DNA of 64,000 nt from Pseudomonas brassicacearum subsp. neoaurantiaca. GTDB lineage: Bacteria; Pseudomonadota; Gammaproteobacteria; Pseudomonadales; Pseudomonadaceae. Below the pieces are notes generated by a model. That model ran no database searches. It saw only the letters and a program-made list of their open reading frames with translations, and was not told the DNA's origin. How positions within the stretch are numbered: the first letter of the stretch is position 1; each line of letters opens with the position of its first letter. Made by a program: the position numbers and the translations under genes. The DNA lies in the NCBI RefSeq assembly GCF_013608025.1, contig NZ_VDLV01000010.1:181537-245536 (forward strand). The letters run 5' to 3'. Positions 1 to 7,106 of the stretch are shown piece after piece.

Positions 1-945
1 ACGGAACAAGGGGAGATTCGCTGCCAGTCGGGAGGTGCGTTTATTGATGTCGGCAAAGGGCTGCAAATAGGGCAGGTGCACCATCATGAAGAAAGACTGC
101 TCGAACGGATCAGCGATCTGATTGGCTTTGCCAAGCAGGACATCCAGTGCATCTTCAATTTGCTGTGGCGTTGAGAGCGGGCGATAGGTGCTTTTCCCGA
201 TGTCGACGGCGTGCTGGCGAATTCGGCCCTCGTCTGCTGGGTTGGGCAGCAGGTTTTCGGCCAGGGCGCTATGCAGGTTCATCAATGTGTAACGGTTGAA
301 CTCGGCACTCTCGATGTTCTCGACCAAAAGCTCGATAGCTGTCTTATGGTTCAAGATCATCTGCGTTTCTAGAGCGGCCTTGCCCTGTGCTGCCTTACCT
401 TGCTCAATGAGTTGCCGCGTGTCGAGTCGTGAGTAGGTGTTTCCTTCCAGATGGCTTGATGCCCACGACAGATCAATCAACAAGCGATTCAGGACCGCCC
501 GGCTGTAAGTGCCTGCTGGCTCCGTCGCATCTGCGGTTTTGCCCATCCTGTGCAATTGGCGCCGCAACGACTCAGGTAAGTACCCTGTCTCGTTAGGACG
601 ATAGGCGTCCAGAAAGTCACGTTGGTAGCCCACCGGCTTGCGCGCTTCTGTGGGCTGGTTGATATAGGCGAGTATGTCCCGGCTGTCTGCAGATAATGGA
701 ATGAAGGCAGGGAAGGCATCGGTGTCAGTATTCAGCGCGTGGGTTTCGGCCTGGTGTTCTATTGCGAAATAACGCCGTGCCCTGCCTTCTCCCTGTGCAG
801 TGATTTGGCTGCTTTCGACCAGGTTTGCAAGGATGCGCTGCGCCGTTCGCCGGGCGATTTCCGGGTGCTTGGTCAAAAGCTCTGAGAGGCTCGCCCCGCT
901 CCTGGCTGCCTGGATACTGTTCAGTATGTCGGTGGTCGAAGGCAT
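1..945 (-). CDS. Fic-fold protein with N-terminal winged helix, degenerate Fic motif (C-terminus cut by window edge)
   Basis: The frame is open from an ATG at 945 to the window edge, giving 315 residues without the C-terminus. Residues 1-65 look like a winged-helix DNA-binding domain (ILNSIQAARSGASLSELL, then RTAQRILANLVESSQI). The Fic domain follows. Residues 163-168 (SSHLEG) fit the S/TxxxEG/N inhibitory motif, placed N-terminal to the Fic core as in class II Fic proteins. The expected HxFxxGN[GK]RxxR motif reads QPFADINKRTSR at 295-306, so the catalytic His is Gln and the first Gly is Ile. Canonical Fic proteins transfer AMP to hydroxyl side chains; without the His this one may not. The fusion to a DNA-binding domain and the palindromes over its promoter suggest a regulator. 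Family assignment is strong; function is inferred. Confidence 0.82.
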   Translation of the reverse strand, partial: MPSTTDILNSIQAARSGASLSELLTKHPEIARRTAQRILANLVESSQITAQGEGRARRYFAIEHQAETHALNTDTDAFPAFIPLSADSRDILAYINQPTEARKPVGYQRDFLDAYRPNETGYLPESLRRQLHRMGKTADATEPAGTYSRAVLNRLLIDLSWASSHLEGNTYSRLDTRQLIEQGKAAQGKAALETQMILNHKTAIELLVENIESAEFNRYTLMNLHSALAENLLPNPADEGRIRQHAVDIGKSTYRPLSTPQQIEDALDVLLGKANQIADPFEQSFFMMVHLPYLQPFADINKRTSRLAANLPLFR

Positions 946-973
946 GGTTATGTTGGCGCTGTTAGAGAAGATT

Positions 974-1009
974 TGGCGCGATTATGGCGCAGTTCTCAGA
1001 ATCGCGCCA
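974..1009. promoter_or_regulatory. Inverted repeat over the presumed promoter of the Fic-like gene
   Basis: TGGCGCGATT at 974-983 and AATCGCGCCA at 1000-1009 form a perfect 10-bp inverted repeat with a 16-bp centre. The centre contains TGGCGCAGTTCT (985-996), which recurs in the palindrome at 1024-1054. On the minus strand CATAAT (986-981) is a possible -10 for the gene starting at 945. The position fits an autoregulatory operator; this is inference. Confidence 0.5.
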
Positions 1010-1023
1010 TTTTGGATTGAAAA

Positions 1024-1054
1024 TGTGGCGCAGTTCTTGACGAACTGCGCCACA
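1024..1054. promoter_or_regulatory. Perfect 13-bp palindrome upstream of the Fic-like gene
   Basis: TGTGGCGCAGTTC (1024-1036) and its exact reverse complement (1042-1054) surround a 5-bp centre. The half-site TGGCGCAGTTCT is shared with 985-996, so the same element occurs twice within 50 bp upstream of a gene that encodes its own winged helix. It is probably a repressor operator. A terminator is less likely because no T tract follows on either strand. Confidence 0.55.
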
Positions 1055-1126
1055 GCTCATCGGAGTAGATAGATGTAGTTGCTCCTGACGGTGGGGGCCA
1101 CGTTATGGCCTAGTCGCCCGTCTTAC

Positions 1127-1399
1127 TTACTCCGCCGCCTGCGACCGCAATCGCCTGCCAATCACATCCATCACATCACACCCGTCGCGCAGCGCTATCG
1201 TCAGCATTTTGCAAAAATCGGAAAGCACCAGCGTGTCGGAACTGATCTCCGAACGGAACGCGATATTTTCCAAAAGTTGAGTCACCGTGCGGATGCGGTA
1301 ATCGGCAGTTTCGAAGAGGACATCAAGCGGGGCTTCGATGTCGATCAGCAGGGTAGCGGGGACGCAGTCGACGCCGGCGATGGGCATGTATCGGTTCAT
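1127..1399 (-). CDS. Small hypothetical protein (90 aa)
   Basis: ATG at 1399 follows a GAGG sequence at a reasonable distance; an upstream in-frame ATG at 1450 lacks a better site. The product begins MNRYMPIAGVDC and ends RRLRSQAAE. It is acidic in the first half, has three cysteines, and shows no signal peptide or membrane segment. Its size and layout recall the short uncharacterised proteins common in Pseudomonas (DUF3077/DUF6124 type), but I see no diagnostic motif and the match is weak. No function is assigned. Confidence 0.5.
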   Translation of the reverse strand: MNRYMPIAGVDCVPATLLIDIEAPLDVLFETADYRIRTVTQLLENIAFRSEISSDTLVLSDFCKMLTIALRDGCDVMDVIGRRLRSQAAE

Positions 1400-1847
1400 C
1401 GGTAGGACCTCATTCAGTTGAAAGGAGCTACCTCGTTGTCGAGTCGCCAAACCCGAGTCGCCATTGGGGCGACGAGGAACTATAGGCCGCCCCGCTCAAG
1501 CGCTACAAGACACCGCTTTCCGAGCTTCATGTAGGAGCTTTGGCCTTTCTGCGGCTGTATTTCCCTACATTTTGTTTACAGCTATCAACGGGTTCGAATT
1601 AGCCGTCCATTCGGCACATTGTCATGGCTAGAGAGATGACCGTGGCGAGGGAGCTTGCTCCCGCTCGGTTGCGCAGCGACCGCAAAATCGTGGGGCCGCT
1701 GCGCAGCCCAGCGGGAGCAAGCTCCCTCGCCACAGGGTGGAAGCGATATGGCGCTACCCAGCCCTGACAGCCTCTTCTGTAAGACTCTTTTTTATGCTTC
1801 TCTAACGGCCATATCCCCCTTCAATCCCTTTCGTAGACTCCTAGATC
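1400..1847. other. Intergenic region of about 450 bp with a REP pair
   Basis: This holds the leader of the small minus-strand gene and an inverted pair of repetitive palindromes (1641-1735). It ends at the GTG start of the leucine-rich-repeat gene, with no clear Shine-Dalgarno. No convincing ORF or RNA gene was seen. Confidence 0.6.
1641..1735. repeat. REP-type inverted pair (GAGGGAGCTTGCTCCC class)
   Basis: GTGGCGAGGGAGCTTGCTCC at 1642-1661 is matched by its reverse complement ending near 1732, with CGGTTGCGCAGCGACC-like sequence between. Each arm is itself a small palindrome. Such doublets are dispersed intergenic repeats in fluorescent pseudomonads. A degenerate copy lies near 60903 and a single hairpin at 31114. 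Confidence 0.8.
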
Positions 1848-3329
1848 GTGCCAACCCCCAACCGCAACGCTCTGATCACCCAACTCGCCGCCAACCCCGA
1901 TGACATCACCGCACGCGCGTCGCTCTGTCGCGATCTGCTCGATACCGGGGAGGCGTCACTGGATGGTTTACGCGTCGCGTCGGGTCTGGGCGATCCGGTG
2001 GCTAATGGGGTGGTGGCGCAACTGAACACCTCGGTCCTTGTAAATCGCCCCGGCCCACTGCTGCCGCAACTGCGTGGCCTGCCGGTGGATCATCTGGAAC
2101 TGAACAATGCCGAGCCAGAGTGGTGCGACGCCCTGGCCGGGCTGCCCTTGCGCACGCTGGTGCTCAACAGTCCCAGGTTCATCTGCGGTCCGGAGATGTG
2201 GCAGCGGTTGCAAGCCACAACCCTCGAAAGCTTGGAAGTCAGTAATTTCTCCCGCGACGACAATGCCCATTGCCTACCGCCGACCACACGGTTGCGCCGG
2301 CTGAAGTTGCAAACCTACGGCGAAGATTTTGATGACCGTTTTCTCCGCCAACTGAGCGACAGCCCGCTGCAGGAATTGTCGTTGAACCGTTGCGATGACA
2401 TTACCGACGACGGCCTTGAAGCACTGTCACGCCTCAAGCTGCGATCCTTGACGTTGCAACGCGTGGGTGAGCTGACGTCCCGCGGCATGGCGCACTTGGC
2501 CAGCCATCCCCTCGAACATTTGTCGCTCAGTGACTGCGGCGCGATCCTCGATGATCCTGCTTGGCTTGGCGACCTGACGCGGTTGCGCTCGTTGAGTCTG
2601 GATGGCTGCTATGCAGGCGAGAGTGTGTTGCAGGCGATTCGGGGTCTGCCTTTGGAACAGCTTTCGCTCCATTCCGCATTCATCTGCGAAGACGACCTTG
2701 AAGTCCTCGAAGGAATGCCGCTCGCGGACCTGGACCTCAAGTGCCTGCGACAGGTGATCGAGCGGCTCGATGTGCTGCACGGTTTTCCTTTGAAGCGCTT
2801 GGGATTGTCTGATGTGCAGGGCGTCTGTGCAGGTACGTTGAGTGATTTGCGCGGGTTGGAGTTGGAGTCCCTCGATCTGTCCTTGAACGACATCAGCTGG
2901 AAGGAACTGAAGCAACTGGCCGGTCTGCCTCTGAAGCGGCTCGATTTGAGTTATTGCCGGGGCATCGACGGCAAGGTGCTGCGCAAGCTCGTCGAGTTGG
3001 GCTTGCCGTTGGAGGCGCTTGAAATAAGCGGCCTGGACCTGCGCGATGCCGACTTGGCCTGTTTGCGCGACCTGCCCTTGCAACGCCTGGGCTTGCATGA
3101 CAGTCCTTGGCTGACGGATGCCGGGGTGGCTCATCTGGCGGGCATGCCGTTGCGGGACCTGGCGCTGGGTGCTGATCCAGGTGAATCGCGGATCACGTCG
3201 GCGGTGGTGCCCGTATTCGAGCAATTGCCGCTGCAGAGGCTGTGGTTGCCCAATTGCTCGGGGATCGATGCGAACGGTTGGGATCGCTTGGCCAGATTGC
3301 CGGCCCGCGTGACAGGTCCGGGAATCTGA
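1848..3329 (+). CDS. Leucine-rich-repeat protein (493 aa)
   Basis: The start is GTG at 1848; no strong Shine-Dalgarno is visible and no better in-frame start was found. Residues 1-40 (LITQLAANPDDITARASLCRDLLD) resemble the short companion domain found before repeat arrays in some bacterial proteins (TIGR02996-like; the match is mine by eye). From about residue 70 to 480 there are roughly 15 repeats of 22-26 residues of the form LPLxxLxLxxCxxIxDxGLxxL, as in LSLNRCDDITDDGLEAL, LDLSYCRGIDG and LGLHDSPWLTDAGVAHL. This matches the cysteine-containing/RI-like LRR class. There is no signal peptide or membrane segment, so it is cytosolic or exported by a dedicated system. LRRs bind proteins; the partner is unknown. 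It is flanked by a REP doublet and a LysR gene and seems to be a single-gene unit. Confidence 0.75.
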   Translation: MPTPNRNALITQLAANPDDITARASLCRDLLDTGEASLDGLRVASGLGDPVANGVVAQLNTSVLVNRPGPLLPQLRGLPVDHLELNNAEPEWCDALAGLPLRTLVLNSPRFICGPEMWQRLQATTLESLEVSNFSRDDNAHCLPPTTRLRRLKLQTYGEDFDDRFLRQLSDSPLQELSLNRCDDITDDGLEALSRLKLRSLTLQRVGELTSRGMAHLASHPLEHLSLSDCGAILDDPAWLGDLTRLRSLSLDGCYAGESVLQAIRGLPLEQLSLHSAFICEDDLEVLEGMPLADLDLKCLRQVIERLDVLHGFPLKRLGLSDVQGVCAGTLSDLRGLELESLDLSLNDISWKELKQLAGLPLKRLDLSYCRGIDGKVLRKLVELGLPLEALEISGLDLRDADLACLRDLPLQRLGLHDSPWLTDAGVAHLAGMPLRDLALGADPGESRITSAVVPVFEQLPLQRLWLPNCSGIDANGWDRLARLPARVTGPGI

Positions 3330-3451
3330 CGCGCTGATAGGAATAGGCAACGCCCCAAGGCAAACCGGCATAGGTGGGCCAGTTTTCGATCGTTACCATG
3401 GCCTCCTGTCTATCCATTTGGAGTTCACCATGCACGGCAGAAAAACCAGTT

Positions 3452-4336
3452 TCAGCAATCCCTCAACTTCGCCCAGAACTCCTCCGCCGATGGGCTGATG
3501 GCACCCGTTGGCCGAGTGAGGTGAATGTCCAACGGAATATCCCAGCTTTCGTCGAGGGCTCGTACCAGGCGCCCGTCGGCGACCTCTTGCTCGGTCAGGC
3601 TGCTTGGCAGCCAGGCCACGCCTTTGTTTTCCAGCGCCATGGACATGAGCACCGCTGCGAGGTGACTGCTGAACAGCGGCTTGAGGTGCAGGAACTCTTC
3701 CTTGCCCTGGAGTCGATGAGCGACGATGCGCCCCAGCCCGGACTCTTGGGTATACGCCAGGTATGGCAGCGACGCGGGCGCATTGCCAAAGTTGGCGGAC
3801 GCGCTCGCCAGTGGCACGAGTACATCTTCGCCGACCTTTTTGCCTATGAACTGATCAGGGGCCAACAGCGGCGGAACATCCTGATGACGATGGCAAAGCA
3901 GGAACTGTACCTGGCCCTGGATCAGCATCTGCTCACAAGCGGCCATGCTATCGGAATGCAGTCGCACTGCTTCGATCGGGGCACCGTTTTCCGTGCTTCT
4001 CAGCCACTTCGGAAAGAACGTGAACGACAGCGAATGGGTAGCCGCGAATTGCAGCGTCTTGATCGCCATGCCCGCCACTTCCTGGGCCTCGCTGCGCATG
4101 CGGTACAGGCGCCTCGCAGTCTCTTGGGCGCTTGGCAAAATCTGCTTCCCTGCCTCGGTCAGCGTGGCACCTTGGGGCGTACGAATGAACAGCTCAACAC
4201 CCATCCAATTCTCCAGCGCACGGACTCTGCGACTGAACGCCGGTTGGGTCACGTGGCGCGCTTCAGCGGCACGGACAAAGCTGCCGTACTCCGCCAACGC
4301 TGAAAAATCTTCTAGCCAAACGAGTTCCAAGGGCAA
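3452..4336 (-). CDS. LysR-family transcriptional regulator, probable tartrate/dicarboxylate regulator
   Basis: This 294-residue protein has the LysR layout: an N-terminal helix-turn-helix at residues 5-62 (FSALAEYGSFVRAAEARHVT, then QPAFSRRVRALE), a linker helix, and a substrate-binding domain to the end. It diverges from the tartrate dehydratase gene with only 93 bp between the two starts, the usual LysR arrangement for regulator and target. By position it probably activates the dehydratase and carrier genes in response to tartrate or a related hydroxy-acid. The family is certain from sequence; the effector is inferred from neighbours. Confidence 0.88.
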   Translation of the reverse strand: MPLELVWLEDFSALAEYGSFVRAAEARHVTQPAFSRRVRALENWMGVELFIRTPQGATLTEAGKQILPSAQETARRLYRMRSEAQEVAGMAIKTLQFAATHSLSFTFFPKWLRSTENGAPIEAVRLHSDSMAACEQMLIQGQVQFLLCHRHQDVPPLLAPDQFIGKKVGEDVLVPLASASANFGNAPASLPYLAYTQESGLGRIVAHRLQGKEEFLHLKPLFSSHLAAVLMSMALENKGVAWLPSSLTEQEVADGRLVRALDESWDIPLDIHLTRPTGAISPSAEEFWAKLRDC

Positions 4337-4429
4337 TGCCTCCTGTGCATGGGGCGCGGCATTATTAGCATTGGGCGGGTGTCATCGCAAAGCATAACGT
4401 GGGGCCATCAACAACAAGAGGAACCCGCC

Positions 4430-5599
4430 ATGCGCATCGTAGACATCCGTGAAAAAACCGTTTCCATTGCCTCGCCAATTGCCAATGCCTACATCGACTT
4501 TTCCAAGATGACCTGCTCGGTCGTCGCTGTCGTCACGGATGTGATTCGCGAGGGTAAACCGGTCATCGGCTACGGTTTCAACTCCAACGGTCGTTACGGC
4601 CAAGGCGCTTTGATGCGTGACCGTTTCCTGGCGCGCATCACCGAAGCCGACCCTGAGTCGCTGATCGATAAAGAAAACAATAACCTTGATCCGTTCGCCA
4701 TCTGGAAAACCCTGATGACCAACGAGAAACCCGGCGGCCATGGCGAGCGTTCGGTTGCCGTGGGGACCATCGACATGGCCGTCTGGGACGCCGTCGCCAA
4801 GATCGAAGGCAAGCCGTTGTATCGCCTGTTGGCTGACCGTTACCGCAACGGCGTGGCCGACGACAAAGTCTGGGTCTACGCCGCCGGTGGTTACTACTAC
4901 CCAGGCAAGGACGACGCCAAGCTTCAGGATGAAATGCGCAGCTACCTGGATCGCGGCTACGACGTGGTCAAGATGAAGATCGGCGCCGCGCCTCTGGCTG
5001 ACGATATTCGGCGAATCGAATCGGTCATCAAAGTGGTCGGTGACGGGCGTCGCTTGGCTGTGGACGCCAACGGCCGCTTTGACCAGGACACGGCCATTGC
5101 TTATGCCGAGGCTTTGAAACCCTACAACCTGTTCTGGTACGAAGAAGCAGGCGACCCGCTCGACTACGCCTTGCAGGCGGAATTGGCCAAGCACTATGAC
5201 CTGCCGATGGCCACTGGCGAAAACCTGTTTTCCCATCAAGACGCCCGCAACTTGCTGCGCCATGGCGGCATGCGTCCCGATCGTGACTACGTCCAGTTCG
5301 ACTGCGCGCTGTCCTATGGCTTGGTCGAGTACATGCGCACCCTGAAAGTGATGGAGGAAATGGGCTGGTCTTCGCGTCGCGTCGTTCCGCACGGGGGCCA
5401 CCAGATGTCTCTGAACATCGCCGCGGGCCTGCACCTGGGCGGTAACGAATCCTATCCCGATGTGTTCCAGCCGTTCGGCGGGTTTGCCGACGGGATTCGC
5501 GTGGAAAACGGCTATGTGGGACTGCCGGACATCCCGGGCGTCGGCTTCGAAGCCAAGTCCGCCCTGTACGCCGTCATGCGCGAATTGGGCGAGGGCTGA
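4430..5599 (+). CDS. tarD: D(-)-tartrate dehydratase, enolase superfamily
   Basis: ATG at 4430 follows AAGAGGAA; an in-frame start upstream (4349) has no such site. The 389-residue product equals the length of Bradyrhizobium TarD, which it resembles throughout from memory (e.g. NAYIDFSKMT, GYGFNSNGRYGQG, NEKPGGHGERSVAVGTID). Enolase-superfamily catalytic parts are visible: KMK at 181-183 with K183 as a likely base, metal ligands D212 and E264 plus one of E238/E239, and D291/H321 (PHGGHQ) as the acid-base pair. It dehydrates D-tartrate to oxaloacetate. It sits between a divergent LysR regulator and a DctA-type carrier, which supports a tartrate-use locus. Substrate assignment is strong by similarity but not tested. 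Confidence 0.88.
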   Translation: MRIVDIREKTVSIASPIANAYIDFSKMTCSVVAVVTDVIREGKPVIGYGFNSNGRYGQGALMRDRFLARITEADPESLIDKENNNLDPFAIWKTLMTNEKPGGHGERSVAVGTIDMAVWDAVAKIEGKPLYRLLADRYRNGVADDKVWVYAAGGYYYPGKDDAKLQDEMRSYLDRGYDVVKMKIGAAPLADDIRRIESVIKVVGDGRRLAVDANGRFDQDTAIAYAEALKPYNLFWYEEAGDPLDYALQAELAKHYDLPMATGENLFSHQDARNLLRHGGMRPDRDYVQFDCALSYGLVEYMRTLKVMEEMGWSSRRVVPHGGHQMSLNIAAGLHLGGNESYPDVFQPFGGFADGIRVENGYVGLPDIPGVGFEAKSALYAVMRELGEG

Positions 5600-5700
5600 C
5601 AGCCCCGAACGCGGCCTCTTCGCCTGAGGCCCCCGTTATCCGGCGTCACCCGTTGGCGCCACACCACACGCCCATCACAACAATAAAATGAGGTGCTCCC

Positions 5701-7008
5701 GTGGAAAACTCCAAGTCCCGCTGGTATAGCCAGCTGTACGTCCAGGTGCTGATCGGCATCGTGGTCGGTGCCGCAATTGGTCACTTCGAACCGCAGTTCG
5801 GCGCCAAGCTTCAACCTTTGGCAGATGGCTTTATCAGGCTGATCAAAATGCTCTTGGCGCCTATTATTTTTGGCACCGTGGTGGTCGGTATCGCCAAGAT
5901 GGGCAGCATCAAGGAGGTCGGCCGGATTGGCGTCAAGGCGCTGGTCTATTTCGAGATTCTTTCGACCATCGCACTGGTCATCGGCCTTGTCGTGGTCAAC
6001 GTTGTAAAGCCAGGCGTTGGGATGAACATCAATGTCGATGCGCTCGATGGCAGTGCTATCGCCAAGTACAGCCAAGCCGCCACGGAGCAGGGTGGCACTG
6101 TTGATTTCTTCATGAACATCATCCCGCCGACTTTTTTGGGTGCGTTCTCCAATGGAGTCATGCTGCAAGTCATCCTGCTTTCTGTCTTGATGGGTGTGGC
6201 CCTGGTTCAAATGGGTGAGACCAGCAAACCGCTGATCAATACCATCGATCTGTTTCTGCAAGGGCTGTTCAGGATCGTTGCCATGGTCATGCGGCTGGCT
6301 CCGATTGGTGCTGGCGCGGGAATGGCGTTCACGATCGGCAAATATGGCATCGGTACGTTGCTTTCCCTCGGCCAGTTGCTGGTCGCGCTCTACGTCACCA
6401 CGCTGATCTTCATCGTGATCGTCCTGGGCACGGTGGCTCGATGGTCAGGCATGCCCCTGTTGCTGTTTCTCCGTTACTTCAAGGACGAGATTCTGATCAC
6501 GCTCGGGACGTGCTCGACCGAGGCCGTGCTGCCGCGAATGATGGTCAAGCTTGAAAAGCTGGGCTGCAAGAAATCGGTGGTGGGGATGGTGCTGCCGACG
6601 GGCTACACCTTCAATGCCGATGGCACCTGCATCTATCTGACCATGGCTGCGATCTTCATCGCCCAGGCAACCAACACGCCGTTGACGTTCATGGACCAGA
6701 TGATCCTGTTGGGCGTTTTCCTGCTCACGTCGAAAGGTTCGGCTGGCGTGGCGGGGGCCGGATTCATCACCCTTGCTGCAACGCTCACCACCATCCACTC
6801 CATTCCGCTGGTGGGCCTTGTCTTGCTCCTGGGCATCGATCGGTTCCTGAACGAAGCGCGAGCCGTGACGAATTTGATCGGGAACGGTATCGGCACGATC
6901 GCCATTGCCAAGTGGGACAATTCTTTCGATGTGGAAGCGTGTGAGCGGGAGATTGCGGCGATGAAAAATGAAAAGGCGGCGCGTAGGGTGTTGGCTGCGC
7001 AGAAGTGA
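5701..7008 (+). CDS. Dicarboxylate/cation symporter, DctA family (probable tartrate uptake)
   Basis: GTG at 5701 follows ATGAGGTGC. The 435-residue protein belongs to the DAACS family: hydrophobic throughout with about eight membrane helices, and it carries the hairpin motif SKGSAGVAGAG and the signature TLGTCSTEAVLPRM, then GYTFNADGTCIYLT. Family members import C4-dicarboxylates such as succinate, fumarate and malate with Na+ or H+. It lies 101 bp after the tartrate dehydratase gene in the same direction and ends at a strong terminator, so it probably brings in tartrate. It could instead be an ordinary dicarboxylate carrier; the housekeeping dctA would then lie elsewhere. Confidence 0.85.
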   Translation: MENSKSRWYSQLYVQVLIGIVVGAAIGHFEPQFGAKLQPLADGFIRLIKMLLAPIIFGTVVVGIAKMGSIKEVGRIGVKALVYFEILSTIALVIGLVVVNVVKPGVGMNINVDALDGSAIAKYSQAATEQGGTVDFFMNIIPPTFLGAFSNGVMLQVILLSVLMGVALVQMGETSKPLINTIDLFLQGLFRIVAMVMRLAPIGAGAGMAFTIGKYGIGTLLSLGQLLVALYVTTLIFIVIVLGTVARWSGMPLLLFLRYFKDEILITLGTCSTEAVLPRMMVKLEKLGCKKSVVGMVLPTGYTFNADGTCIYLTMAAIFIAQATNTPLTFMDQMILLGVFLLTSKGSAGVAGAGFITLAATLTTIHSIPLVGLVLLLGIDRFLNEARAVTNLIGNGIGTIAIAKWDNSFDVEACEREIAAMKNEKAARRVLAAQK

Positions 7009-7051
7009 GCAGCATCGGCTCGCTGGTGGTGCAGGGGGCTTGATTCCTTGG

Positions 7052-7096
7052 ATTCCAGGCACAAAAAAAGACGTCCGTGGACGTCTTTTTTTGTTG
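7052..7096. repeat. Direct repeat copy A, identical at 44 of 45 bases to the ssrA terminator region
   Basis: These 45 bases match 12938-12982 with a single difference near the right end (T against C). The match includes the hairpin and also the flanking ATTCCAGGCAC on the left and GTTG on the right. Both copies have the same orientation. Together they bracket the MocR-BenE-YggS-aminotransferase-SHMT group. Confidence 0.85.
7063..7092. terminator. Bidirectional intrinsic terminator between dctA-type and mocR-type genes
   Basis: Seven A, GACGTCC, GT, GGACGTC and seven T form a 14-bp perfect inverted repeat with a 2-nt centre. It works in both directions, ending the tartrate carrier on the plus strand and the MocR-family gene on the minus strand. 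Confidence 0.9.
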
Positions 7097-7106
7097 CGCT
7101 GGGCCA

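Noticed and set aside
1079..1405. Plus-strand 108-codon frame overlapping the small minus-strand gene
   Set aside because: The minus frame has a better start and composition; the plus frame begins with a weak alternative start.
2427..3371. A 314-codon minus-strand frame under the LRR gene
   Set aside because: Its Gln-rich translation mirrors the Leu-rich repeats; the plus-strand LRR pattern is unmistakable.
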